From the NCBI RefSeq assembly GCF_003313395.1, contig NZ_QNFZ01000014.1:1-35723 (forward strand): DNA of 35,723 bases, written 5' to 3'. This DNA is from Nonomuraea lactucae. GTDB lineage: Bacteria > Actinomycetota > Actinomycetes > Streptosporangiales > Streptosporangiaceae. Of this stretch, positions 1 to 6,205 are shown one piece after another (position 1 is the stretch's first letter; each line of letters opens with the position of its first letter). The notes under the pieces are model-generated. The model made no database searches. It was not told the origin of the DNA and saw only the letters and a list, made by a program, of their open reading frames with translations. Made by a program: the position numbers and the translations under genes.

Positions 1-312
1 GTGGGCGGGGTGCTCGACCTGGTCACCGCCGAGCTGGTGCGGGAGCTCCGGTCGCGCACGGAGGTCGAGGCGCTCATTGCAGCGCCGCGGACCACACCGG
101 CGCCGATCCCGATCGTCGACGTGCACTTCCGGCTCGGCGGCGGAGTCGTGCGGTTCTTCTCGGTCGTCTCGACCATCGGCACACCGGTCGACGTCACGGC
201 ACAGGAACTCCGCATCGAGGCGTTCTTCCCCTCGGACGACGACAGCGCCGAACGCTGGAGCGCCGATGATCCTTCCTGTCCCGCGGCGGCGCCCTCTCGC
301 CACAGCTCCTGA
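1..312 (+). CDS. C-terminal part of a possible regulator (partial)
   Basis: An open frame runs from the window edge to a TGA at 310-312, so the 103 residues are probably the tail of a longer protein. The body (about residues 36-85) looks like a folded alpha/beta segment: a VDVHFRLGGG stretch, RFFSVVSTIGTP, then ELRIEAFFP followed by an acidic tail. A similar ending (RFFS...GTP.D.T..ELRIE.FFP) is remembered from the sensor part of actinobacterial XRE-type regulators, but the helix-turn-helix would lie outside the window, so this stays a guess. The last 15 or so residues (PAAAPSRHSS) look like read-through into degenerate DNA, so the original C-terminus may have been replaced by the adjoining mobile-element scar. 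Confidence 0.4.
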   Translation: MGGVLDLVTAELVRELRSRTEVEALIAAPRTTPAPIPIVDVHFRLGGGVVRFFSVVSTIGTPVDVTAQELRIEAFFPSDDDSAERWSADDPSCPAAAPSRHSS

Positions 313-375
313 GAACTCGCCATGTGCTCCGCCAGATCGTCTGAGAATGCCAGATCGGGTGCGAGCCCACAGGCC

Positions 376-544
376 GGATCTCAGACGCGCTACGGGGGCC
401 GCCGTGTCCTGGTCTCCCGCAAGTGGTCGAACAAGACCCTCGCCGAGCACAAGCAGGACGCCATGCCCTGGAGGCTCTCGGCGAGCCGAACGAACCAACG
501 GACCCACACCGCTACGTCTGGAAGCCCGTCCCGGCCAAGGAGGC
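376..544 (+). pseudogene. Remnant of a RepSA-like replication initiator
   Basis: Translation from 376 gives SQTRYGGRRVLVSRKWSNKT followed by LAEHKQD. A frame change near 461-468 then gives LEALGEP and DPHRYVWKPVP up to about 544. The RYGGRR-LVSRKW-KTLAEHK block and the following R-Y/F-x-W-x-PV block are typical of the replication initiator of actinomycete integrative and conjugative elements (pSAM2 style), where it lies shortly upstream of xis and int. Only about 55 of several hundred residues survive and they need two frames, so this is a decayed fragment. It marks the left side of an old integrative element. Confidence 0.65.
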
Positions 545-660
545 TGGGTCACCATCGGCATCAAACCCGACGGGTCACCTGATCGTCGCCACCGGATGGC
601 AAAGAGACCGGCCAGGTCACCAGATGGCTGCGCGCACGTTGGTCGCGTGGCGATCTTGCT
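542..660 (+). pseudogene. Remnant of an integrase N-terminus
   Basis: Directly after the replication-initiator fragment, the frame starting at 542 reads GWVTIGIKPDGSPDRRHR and MAK. In a shifted frame it continues ETGQVTRWLRARW. This resembles the N-terminal arm-binding region of actinomycete tRNA-targeting tyrosine recombinases, which begin with W-V-T-[VI]-G-[VI]-x-PDG followed by RRH..GKT..EVTR. The two parts need a frameshift and the rest of the recombinase is absent here. A matching C-terminal piece lies at 3473-3660. The identification is by eye, from a short stretch. Confidence 0.45.
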
Positions 661-750
661 CAACCCTGGGGCTGCGCAGCTCAAGAAACGGACTGCCCTC
701 AAGGTGGGCGACAGTGAACGTCGGTCTGCGAGATCGCGAGAGCATATGCT

Positions 751-1272
751 GTGGCGGTGCCCAGTGAGTTATTTACAGCCGTGATTGCCGGGTTGGTCTC
801 GTTGGTCGTGGCTGTCGGCACCGTGACGGTGAGCATCTCAACGACCCGGGCGACACTGCGGCGAGACCGGGAACGTCAAGAAGCTGAGTTCCGGCGGATG
901 ATGACCAATCGGCTCTACGACCGACGGGTTGCAGTGTATCCAGCGCTCTTCGCCGCTACCGCTGCGTTTCGCCGCTCGAAGCTGGCAAGCGCCCCTGACG
1001 TCAAGGCTCACCTTCAGTCGGCCGTCGCAGCCGTCGACGAACTCCACGCTGGCGAGGTGGGGTTACTTCTCTCACCTGAGGGGCACGAGGCGTTGTTGCG
1101 GCTCCGGAAGAGTGTCGGGACCGCCATCACTGCTGAGTCTGACGACGACCTTACGGCCGCGATTCACGATGTGTGGCTCTGCAAGAATCGGTTACGGGCG
1201 TCTCTCCGTACTGACCTTGGACTGCTGTTTGACGGAGAGCCAGCCTCGCCGCCCGCTTCTTCCCCTGCCTGA
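751..1272 (+). CDS. Single-helix membrane protein of unknown function
   Basis: The 173-residue protein starts at GTG 751; a weak GAGAG lies about 9 bases upstream. Residues 7-30 form one hydrophobic helix (LFTAVIAGLVSLVVAVGTVTVSI). It is followed by a charged helix rich in Arg and Glu (ATLRRDRERQEAEFRRMMTNRLYDRR) that could form a coiled coil, then a helical domain to about residue 160 and a Pro/Ser tail. This N-terminal helix plus cytoplasmic helical bundle is common in actinobacterial hypothetical proteins; no enzymatic motif is visible. It sits alone between the replication-initiator/integrase scar and the MarR gene and is probably cargo of the decayed element. Function unknown. Confidence 0.6.
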   Translation: MAVPSELFTAVIAGLVSLVVAVGTVTVSISTTRATLRRDRERQEAEFRRMMTNRLYDRRVAVYPALFAATAAFRRSKLASAPDVKAHLQSAVAAVDELHAGEVGLLLSPEGHEALLRLRKSVGTAITAESDDDLTAAIHDVWLCKNRLRASLRTDLGLLFDGEPASPPASSPA

Positions 1273-1428
1273 TCTTCCCGTCTGCCGGTGCGACAAGGGC
1301 GGCGGTTACGTCCGGGCCGTGCAAGGCGGTGGCTCACAGCTACCCCATCAAGCGCTGAGCGCGTCGTTCCTGTGGACGGACATGGCCGCCGCGACTCAAC
1401 AGTGCGCGGTTGACTCCTCACCCAGAAA

Positions 1429-1449
1429 AACGTTACGGTCGTTAACGTT
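1429..1449. promoter_or_regulatory. Candidate MarR operator abutting the start codon
   Basis: AACGTTA (1429-1435) and TAACGTT (1443-1449) are perfect inverted repeats around a 7-base centre, and the ATG of the MarR gene begins at 1450. MarR dimers commonly bind such short palindromes in their own promoter, so autoregulation is the simplest reading. With the operator touching the start codon and no Shine-Dalgarno sequence visible, the transcript may be leaderless. Confidence 0.5.
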
Positions 1450-1935
1450 ATGAGCATTAACGAATCTGAAGCTGAGATTGTGGAGGGCCCGCCCGAGGAG
1501 CTGATCAGATGGACCGGCTTCCTGCTGAACTGGGTCGCAGCCCACGCCCATGAGGCTTACGAACAGGTCGTGGCGCAGGTCGGGCTCAAACCGCAGCACC
1601 TGGGCGTGCTCATCCAGATCCAGCAAGGCCCGATGATCCAGGCACGGCTGAGCGACCGGCTGAAGGTGTTCAAGCCGGTCATGGTAACCCTGGTGAACGA
1701 ACTGGAGGCGATGGGCCTGGCGGAGCGGCGGCCGCATGCGGGCGATCGCCGTGCCGTGGAGGTGCACATCCTTCCTGCCGGCCTGGACAAGGTCCGGGAA
1801 GTCGAGCGGCTCAGCGACCAGGCCTCCGCCGACTTCTTCAGCCCGCTCGACTCAACGGAGCAGCAGACCCTGCACGGCTTGCTCACCAAGCTGGCCAAGG
1901 ACGGCCCCGCCGGCCCCTGGCAGGGCCTGCGCTGA
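1450..1935 (+). CDS. MarR-family transcriptional regulator
   Basis: The 161-residue protein has the usual MarR length and layout: N-terminal dimerisation helices (about 15-45), a winged helix-turn-helix (about 50-105) with ARLSDRLKVFKPVMVTLVNELEAMGL as helix-turn-recognition helix, the wing RRPHAGDRRAVEVHILPAG with the conserved D-R-R, and C-terminal dimerisation helices. MarR proteins are usually repressors relieved by small aromatic or phenolic ligands. The carboxylesterase gene follows 69 bases downstream on the same strand, so the pair probably forms a regulator-enzyme unit responding to the esterase substrate or a related compound (inference). The palindrome just before the start supports self-control. 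Confidence 0.85.
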   Translation: MSINESEAEIVEGPPEELIRWTGFLLNWVAAHAHEAYEQVVAQVGLKPQHLGVLIQIQQGPMIQARLSDRLKVFKPVMVTLVNELEAMGLAERRPHAGDRRAVEVHILPAGLDKVREVERLSDQASADFFSPLDSTEQQTLHGLLTKLAKDGPAGPWQGLR

Positions 1936-2004
1936 GGGAATCGCCTCGCCGTCAAGCCACCCCAGGCCGACCGGCTCCAACGACTCATGCTCGAAGGAGA
2001 CACA

Positions 2005-3447
2005 TTGCACGACACCGTGAAGACCCAGCGAGGCCTGGTTCGTGGCCGCACCCACGACGGCATCGTCGCGTTCAAGGGCATCCCGTACGCCGTCGCACCC
2101 GACGGCGCGCGACGTTTCCTGCCACCGCAGTCTGCGGCGTCCTGGAACGGGGTGCGAGAAGCCGCCGTCTTCGGCACTGCTCCGCCGCAACGACCGCCGG
2201 CGCCTGGGATCCCGGCGGTGTGGCAGCCCGGCGACGGTCTGGACTGTCTGACGGTGAACGTCTGGACCCCGGCTCCCGGAGCCGTGCGCCTTCCGGTGAT
2301 GGTGTGGATCTATGGCGGTCAGTGGATCCACGGCGCCTCGTCGATGCCGCACTACGACGGCTCGGTCCTGGCCGGGTCCGGTGTGGTGGTGGTGACCTTC
2401 AACTACCGCACCGGATTCGAGGGCTTCGGTCACTTGCCCGGCACGCCCGACAACCGGGGCCTGCTGGACCAACTCGCCGCGCTGGCGTGGGTCCAGGACA
2501 ACATCGCCGCCTTCGGCGGTGATCCAGGCAATGTCACCGTCTTCGGGCACTCCTCCGGCGGTGCGTCCGCCGCCCTGCTCGCCGCGGCACCCGCGGCCGC
2601 CGGCCTGTTCCGGCGGTGCCTCGTGCAGAGCCTTCCCGCCGGATACCTCAGCGCCCCCGAAGCCCAGGGGGTCACTGAACGGCTCGCGGCAGCCGTCGGA
2701 ACCGCCCCCACCAGGGATGCCCTCGCCGCGCTACCCCCGCAAGCCCTCCTCGGGCTTCCGGACAGACAGTTGACCGCCGGGCGCCCGGGCAGCGCGTTCG
2801 CCCCGGTCATCGACGGCGACCTGGTCACCGCACCACCCTGGCAGGCTCTCGCCGACGGGCGTGCCCGCCACATCGACCTGCTCTGCGGCTTCACCCACGA
2901 CGAATACCGCGGCTTCCCACCCACGGCCGACCCAGCAGCGGTCAACCTGGAGGCCGTCGCCGCTCACTTCGGCCTCGCACCCGACGCCGCCTCGGCCTAC
3001 CGCGCCGCCCACCCCGACAGCACCGGCGCCGAATTGTTCACGACGCTGATGTCCGACGCCCTGGTGCGCATGCCGACCACCTTCACCGCCGAAGCACACT
3101 CCCGGACCGGCGGCCGCACCTGGTTGTACGACTTCGCCTGGCAAGGACCGATCGGCGCCGCCCACGGCGTCGACCTGCCGTTCGTCTTCGGTCTGCCCGA
3201 CACCCGCTACGCCGCCCGCCTCCTCGGCACCCCGCCCCCCACCGGCTTCGCCGCCCTGTCCCACCAGATCCGCACCGCATGGACCACCTTCGCTGCCACC
3301 GGCGACCCCGGCTGGCCACCCTTCGTCGCCCACCTCGGCAACACCCGCGTCTGGGACACCACAGTCACCGACACCACCTACCCTCTGCCGGACTCCCACC
3401 GCCTCTGGAGCCGGACGAATGTCCTCGCCGGGCGAGGTTCGGGATGA
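2005..3447 (+). CDS. Type-B carboxylesterase/lipase
   Basis: This is a cholinesterase-fold alpha/beta hydrolase (PnbA-like) that cleaves carboxylic esters. TTG 2005 is preferred as start because GAAGGAGA (1993-2000) lies 4-5 bases before it; ATG 1987 in the same frame is an alternative. Family landmarks are the N-terminal RGLVRGRTHDGIVAFKGIPY, the oxyanion-hole region YGGQWIHGASSM, the nucleophile elbow G-H-S-S-G with Ser183 (usual form GESAG), and the catalytic His387 in AAHGVDLPFVF. The 480-residue length is normal and no signal peptide is seen, so it is probably cytoplasmic. It follows the MarR gene and ends 26 bases before an integrase scar, so it may have arrived as cargo. Esterases of this type often act on drugs or xenobiotics. 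Confidence 0.9.
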   Translation: MHDTVKTQRGLVRGRTHDGIVAFKGIPYAVAPDGARRFLPPQSAASWNGVREAAVFGTAPPQRPPAPGIPAVWQPGDGLDCLTVNVWTPAPGAVRLPVMVWIYGGQWIHGASSMPHYDGSVLAGSGVVVVTFNYRTGFEGFGHLPGTPDNRGLLDQLAALAWVQDNIAAFGGDPGNVTVFGHSSGGASAALLAAAPAAAGLFRRCLVQSLPAGYLSAPEAQGVTERLAAAVGTAPTRDALAALPPQALLGLPDRQLTAGRPGSAFAPVIDGDLVTAPPWQALADGRARHIDLLCGFTHDEYRGFPPTADPAAVNLEAVAAHFGLAPDAASAYRAAHPDSTGAELFTTLMSDALVRMPTTFTAEAHSRTGGRTWLYDFAWQGPIGAAHGVDLPFVFGLPDTRYAARLLGTPPPTGFAALSHQIRTAWTTFAATGDPGWPPFVAHLGNTRVWDTTVTDTTYPLPDSHRLWSRTNVLAGRGSG

Positions 3448-3472
3448 CCCCAGTTCGGGGCGGACCCTGAAC

Positions 3473-3660
3473 GTCTGGCCGGACGAACCCGCGAAGCAGG
3501 CCGACGTTCGCGACGGCAGGGTGCACAACGCCCGGCGCACAGGGGCACAACCGAGCGGTACACCCACGCCGGGACCCTCCAGATGAGGGACGCCAGAGAC
3601 CGCATGGACTCGGCCCTCTGGGCTCGGCCTAACAGGCGACTGCAACCCAATCTGCTACTC
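3473..3660 (+). pseudogene. Gutted tyrosine-recombinase C-terminus (integrase 1)
   Basis: From 3473 the frame reads KQADVRDGRVHNARRTGAQ, matching KQAGVRDVRVHDARHTAAT of the second integrase (4437-5149). The HxxR box is recognisable (HNAR), but the second conserved His is Arg. A deletion then removes the LLIEQGVNIW-VLGH segment. A shifted frame at 3553 resumes with ERYTHAGTLQMRDARDRM, carrying the catalytic Tyr, and runs towards the terminator at 3682. This is an inactive leftover from an element integrated at the tRNA-Ser site, and its att copy lies 60 bases further on. Confidence 0.65.
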
Positions 3661-3681
3661 ACAGCCCCCCAGAGATCGAAA

Positions 3682-3712
3682 AAGGCCCTTCCCGCAAATT
3701 GGGAAGGGCCTT
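3682..3712. terminator. Terminator hairpin next to the att copy
   Basis: Arms AAGGCCCTTCCC (3682-3693) and GGGAAGGGCCTT (3701-3712) pair perfectly over 12 bp around a 7-base loop. The position between an integrase tail and the tRNA-like sequence mirrors the hairpin at 5192-5227, so it came with the integrated element. Confidence 0.7.
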
Positions 3713-3717
3713 CGACG

Positions 3718-3774
3718 TGCGGAGGATCGGGGATTTGAACCCAGGATGGTGTTGCCACCAAACCGCATTAGCAG
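3718..3774 (-). repeat. Attachment-site copy of the tRNA-Ser 3' half
   Basis: These 57 bases match 5232-5288, the part of the tRNA-Ser gene from the anticodon loop to the 3' end, with one difference (A3743 against C5257). Beyond 3774 the sequences diverge. Partial duplication of the 3' half of a tRNA is the hallmark of an att site left by a tyrosine-recombinase element. The copy cannot form a tRNA because the 5' half is missing. Confidence 0.85.
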
Positions 3775-4105
3775 CTCGGATCTCGCCCGTTCAGAGCAGT
3801 TCAACCTGGACCACCGGGTGTGGCCGTCCCGTCTGGAACGGCATGAGACGGCGCTGGATTGCAACTAGAGCTCCCACTACGGAACGGGCTGCTGGATGCT
3901 CCGAGGCGACGTGGTGGAAGGCAGGCGGACGACGGACTACTAGAGCAGGAAATCGCCGTGGCGCGCGAGGTGGTGGCAGCTGTGGCCGATCTACGATTGG
4001 AGCGCGTATCAGGCTGCGTTTGACGCGTGCGTGTCTCCGCTGTGCGGCGCCTTAGGTGATCTAGCATGAGACTGTCAGTATTTACGGCAAAGCGAAAGCC
4101 GGACC
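3775..4105. other. Degenerate interval without a recognisable gene
   Basis: No convincing gene is seen in these 330 bases. A TTGCAACTAG string near 3867 recurs just after the second integrase stop (about 5153-5162). This suggests that the downstream flank of an integrase gene was duplicated here by successive integrations. The rest is probably decayed element DNA. Confidence 0.4.
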
Positions 4106-4408
4106 ATGTACATGATGCGCGAGGTCTTCCAAGCTGAACGTGGGAAGGCGCCGGAGATCGTGGCGGCATTCAAGATCCTCACCGGTGCGTTCGAAGAGGC
4201 GGGGTACACAAATCGGCGAATCTACGTGGATTATGCGGGCCCTATGGACACGGTCGTCTGTCAGTGGGAATTCGACAGCTTGGACCAATACTTCGCCATG
4301 GAGCGCCAGGCCTTTGTGAATCCGGACGAGAACACGCAGGCAATGATCGACGCCATGAACAACAACGCGAAATCCGGCTACAAAGAGATCTACGAGGTCA
4401 TCCAGTAG
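4106..4408 (+). CDS. NIPSNAP/ABM-like dimeric alpha-beta barrel protein
   Basis: The protein has 100 residues and starts at ATG 4106; ATG 4112 or 4115 is also possible. It shows one ferredoxin-like beta-alpha-beta unit: MYMMREVFQAERGKAPEIV, a helix EIVAAFKILTGAFEEAG, a strand RRIYVDYAG, then VVCQWEFDSLDQYFAME, a strand plus helix typical of NIPSNAP-like and antibiotic-biosynthesis-monooxygenase-like barrels. Such proteins dimerise; many are small cofactor-free enzymes or ligand binders, but no catalytic residue can be assigned here. It lies between the att copy (3718-3774) and the second integrase remnant, so it seems to be the only intact cargo of that element. Codon use looks less GC3-biased than in the chromosomal genes to the right. 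Confidence 0.65.
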   Translation: MYMMREVFQAERGKAPEIVAAFKILTGAFEEAGYTNRRIYVDYAGPMDTVVCQWEFDSLDQYFAMERQAFVNPDENTQAMIDAMNNNAKSGYKEIYEVIQ

Positions 4409-4436
4409 CGGACGAGCCCTGCAGGCGTAGCACCGC

Positions 4437-5149
4437 GGTGCCCGCTGGTCGGTGGCGCTGGCTCTCGGCATCCGCCAGGGCGAGGCCCTTGGGCTCCGCT
4501 GGTCGTACATCGACATGGACACCGGCGAGATCCGCGCCTGGTTCCAGTGCAGCGCCAGGAATGGCGGCACGGTTGCGACGACCCCCACGCCTGCGGCGAG
4601 AACTGGCACCGTCGGCCGTGCCACAAGAAGTGCAAGATCCACGGGCACCGGCCGACCTGTATGCCGGGCTGCGCCAAGCCAGGCCACGCCTGCTACAGGC
4701 GGCCCTGCCTCAAGGACTGCACCGGCCACGCCGACAAGTGCCCAAAGCGGAGCGGCGGCGGCCTGGTCTTCCGCCAACGTAAAGGTAAGAGCAAGCTCAC
4801 CCTCCAGTGCCCGCCCGAACTCCTCGCCCAGTTCAAGGCACACCGCGAGATCCAGGATGCCGAGCGCCAGAAGGCGGGGGAGCGCTGGGAGGATCACGAC
4901 CTGGTCTTCGCCACCAAACACGGCACACCCATCGAGCGCACCGAAGACTGGAAGCTTTGGAAGGTCATCCTCAAGCAGGCCGGCGTCCGTGATGTCAGGG
5001 TCCACGACGCCCGGCACACCGCCGCGACACTCCTCATCGAGCAGGGTGTGAACATCTGGGTCGTACAGCAGGTTCTCGGCCACACCCGAGTCACGACCAC
5101 CGAGCGCTACACCCACGTGTCCACACCGCTGATGCACGACGATCCGTAG
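4437..5149 (+). pseudogene. Tyrosine-recombinase integrase 2, truncated and frameshifted
   Basis: From 4437 the frame reads ARWSVALALGIRQGEALGL and DMDTGEIRAWFQ: the start of the catalytic domain with its first conserved Arg. The arm-binding N-terminus is missing. Near 4547 the frame breaks; adding one base between the codons for WFQ and QRQEW restores the expected WFQLQRQEWRHGCDDPHACG. From 4547 the second frame is open to the TGA-less end at TAG 5147-5149. It contains the Cys/His-rich insert typical of actinomycete integrases, HDARHTAAT, the LGHTRVTTT box and the catalytic Tyr in ERYTHV. The ending next to the tRNA-Ser 3' end is the normal position for such an integrase. It is probably inactive, unless the frameshift is a sequencing error, and even then the N-terminus is missing. 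Confidence 0.8.
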
Positions 5150-5191
5150 CCGTTGCAACTAGCACTGCGACTATGGGAAACCGAAAGATCA

Positions 5192-5227
5192 AAAGGCCCT
5201 CTCCCCAAAAACGGGACGAGGGCCTTT
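5192..5227. terminator. Terminator between integrase 2 and tRNA-Ser
   Basis: AAAGGCCCTC (5192-5201) pairs with GAGGGCCTTT (5218-5227) over 10 bp. It lies 43 bases after the integrase stop and 7 bases from the end of the tRNA on the other strand, so it can end transcription from both sides. The same arrangement, with a variant hairpin, occurs at 3682-3712. Confidence 0.7.
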
Positions 5228-5233
5228 CACCTG

Positions 5234-5322
5234 CGGAGGATCGGGGATTTGAACCCCGGATGGTGTTGCCACCAAACCGCATTAGCAGTGCGGCGCCATA
5301 GACCTGACTAGGCGAATCCTCC
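5234..5322 (-). tRNA. tRNA-Ser (GCU)
   Basis: The minus strand folds as a class II tRNA of 89 bases. The acceptor arms GGAGGAT/ATCCTCC pair fully and G is the discriminator. The anticodon stem CCGCA/TGCGG encloses CTGCTAA with anticodon GCT. A long variable arm (TTGGTGGCAACACCA) is typical of tRNA-Ser, and the T-arm GGGG-TTCAAAT-CCCC is intact. CCA is not encoded. The 3' half (5232-5288) is the attachment target of the neighbouring integrative elements and is duplicated at 3718-3774. Confidence 0.95.
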
Positions 5323-5380
5323 TGGAAGCCATGTGGCTCAGGACAGCGTACCGGCCTTCTGGCGAGGCGGCAAAGCGGTT

Positions 5381-5457
5381 CCCGCGCGTGCCTCCCAACG
5401 GACCCGCGCGTGCCCCCCGACGAACCCGCGCGTGCCCCCCGACGGACCCGCGGTGGG
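5381..5457. repeat. 22-bp tandem repeat, three units plus a partial one
   Basis: Units begin at 5381, 5403 and 5425, each starting CCCGCGCGTGCC and ending with A. Units 2 and 3 differ at one base, and unit 1 at three. A fourth, degenerate start (CCCGCGGTGGG) follows at 5447. The array lies between the tRNA-Ser 5' end and the hairpin/DnaA-box-like cluster. No reading frame through it looks genuine. Confidence 0.75.
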
Positions 5458-5463
5458 AATCCG

Positions 5464-5544
5464 AGGAGGTTATCCACCGCCTGTGGGTAACCTCCTGTGG
5501 ACGAAGCCCGCCCGGTTCCAGAACGGGCTTTCGACTGTGGATGA
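5464..5544. promoter_or_regulatory. Hairpin with a cluster of DnaA-box-like 9-mers
   Basis: Four 9-mers resemble the actinobacterial DnaA box TTGTCCACA: TTATCCACC (5470-5478, plus strand), and on the minus strand TTACCCACA (5482-5490), TCGTCCACA (5496-5504) and TCATCCACA (5536-5544). The first two sit in the arms of an almost perfect 14-bp hairpin (GGAGGTTA-TCCAC and its complement, 5465-5495). The hairpin may simply end the YceI transcript arriving from the right, or the sites may bind DnaA. Neither can be decided from sequence alone. Confidence 0.4.
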
Positions 5545-5545
5545 G

Positions 5546-6106
5546 TCAGGCGGGGTTGGCCTCGCCCTCGATCTCGATCTTGACCTTCTTGCCCACCAGC
5601 ACGCCACCCGTCTCGAGGGCCTGGTTCCAGGTCAGGCCGAAGTCCTCGCGGTCCAGTTCGGTGTGGAGGGAGAAGCCCCATACGTCCTGGCCCCAGGGGT
5701 TCGTGCCGGCGCCGCCGTACTCGACCGTGAGCTCGACCTCCTTGGTGACGTCGCGGATCGTGAGGTCGCCGGCGACGGTGAACTCGTCGTCCGACTGGCG
5801 AACCACGCGCTTGCTCTGGAAGGTGATCTCCGGGTACTTCTCGACGGCCAGGAAGTCGTCGCTACGCAGGTGGCCGTCGCGGTCGGCGACGCCGGTGTTG
5901 ATGCTCTCCGTCTTGATCGTGAGCTGGGCGGACGACTCGAGGGGGTTCTCGGCGATGGTGACCGAGCCGCTGAAGTCGCCGAAATTTCCGCGTACTTTGC
6001 TGACCATCATGTGCTTGACGACGAAGCCGATGCGGGTGTGGGCCGCGTCGAGGTTGTAGGTGCCGGGGGCGGGGATGGTGAGGCCTTCCCAGGTGCGGAC
6101 GGTCAT
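5546..6106 (-). CDS. YceI-family lipid-binding protein
   Basis: The 186-residue protein has the length and strand pattern of the YceI family, a lipocalin-like beta-barrel that binds isoprenoid or amide lipids. Landmarks are TYNLDAAHTRIGFVVKHMMV near the N-terminus, VRGNFGDFSGSVTI, the helix-strand part DRDGHLRSDDFLAVEKYPEI, FTVAGDLTIRDVTKEVEL, and the FGLTWN motif near the C-terminus. No signal peptide is visible, which is usual for actinobacterial members. GAGGAG stands 5 bases before ATG 6106. The gene is divergent from a MarR regulator with two inverted repeats between them, so control by that regulator is likely. YceI proteins are often induced by acid, base or osmotic stress. Confidence 0.9.
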   Translation of the reverse strand: MTVRTWEGLTIPAPGTYNLDAAHTRIGFVVKHMMVSKVRGNFGDFSGSVTIAENPLESSAQLTIKTESINTGVADRDGHLRSDDFLAVEKYPEITFQSKRVVRQSDDEFTVAGDLTIRDVTKEVELTVEYGGAGTNPWGQDVWGFSLHTELDREDFGLTWNQALETGGVLVGKKVKIEIEGEANPA

Positions 6107-6140
6107 GGTGGCTCCTCAAGAGACGAGTACTTGCCCTACG

Positions 6141-6162
6141 GATATTTGCGTTAACAGATATC
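6141..6162. promoter_or_regulatory. Imperfect inverted repeat between yceI-like gene and marR
   Basis: GATATTTG (6141-6148) and CAGATATC (6155-6162) are inverted repeats with one mismatch around 6 bases. The site is about two helical turns (23 bp) from the perfect palindrome at 6167-6182. Both lie in the 99-bp gap between the divergent genes and are good candidates for paired MarR dimer sites. Confidence 0.5.
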
Positions 6163-6166
6163 TACA

Positions 6167-6182
6167 TGAGGAATATTCCTCA
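6167..6182. promoter_or_regulatory. Perfect 16-bp palindrome, candidate MarR operator
   Basis: TGAGGAATATTCCTCA is its own reverse complement. It sits 23 bp before the GTG of the MarR gene and 60 bp before the YceI start, in a short AT-rich stretch. MarR regulators usually bind 16-20 bp palindromes in just this position. Confidence 0.6.
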
Positions 6183-6205
6183 CGTCAACTATCGTCGGTT
6201 AGGGT

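Noticed and set aside
5381-5457. CRISPR array
   Set aside because: The 22-bp units follow each other without spacers and there are no cas genes.
5333-6154. Long plus-strand open frame across the tRNA-Ser flank and the YceI gene
   Set aside because: It is the antisense shadow of the YceI gene, which has clear family motifs and a ribosome-binding site; GC-rich third positions keep the opposite strand open.
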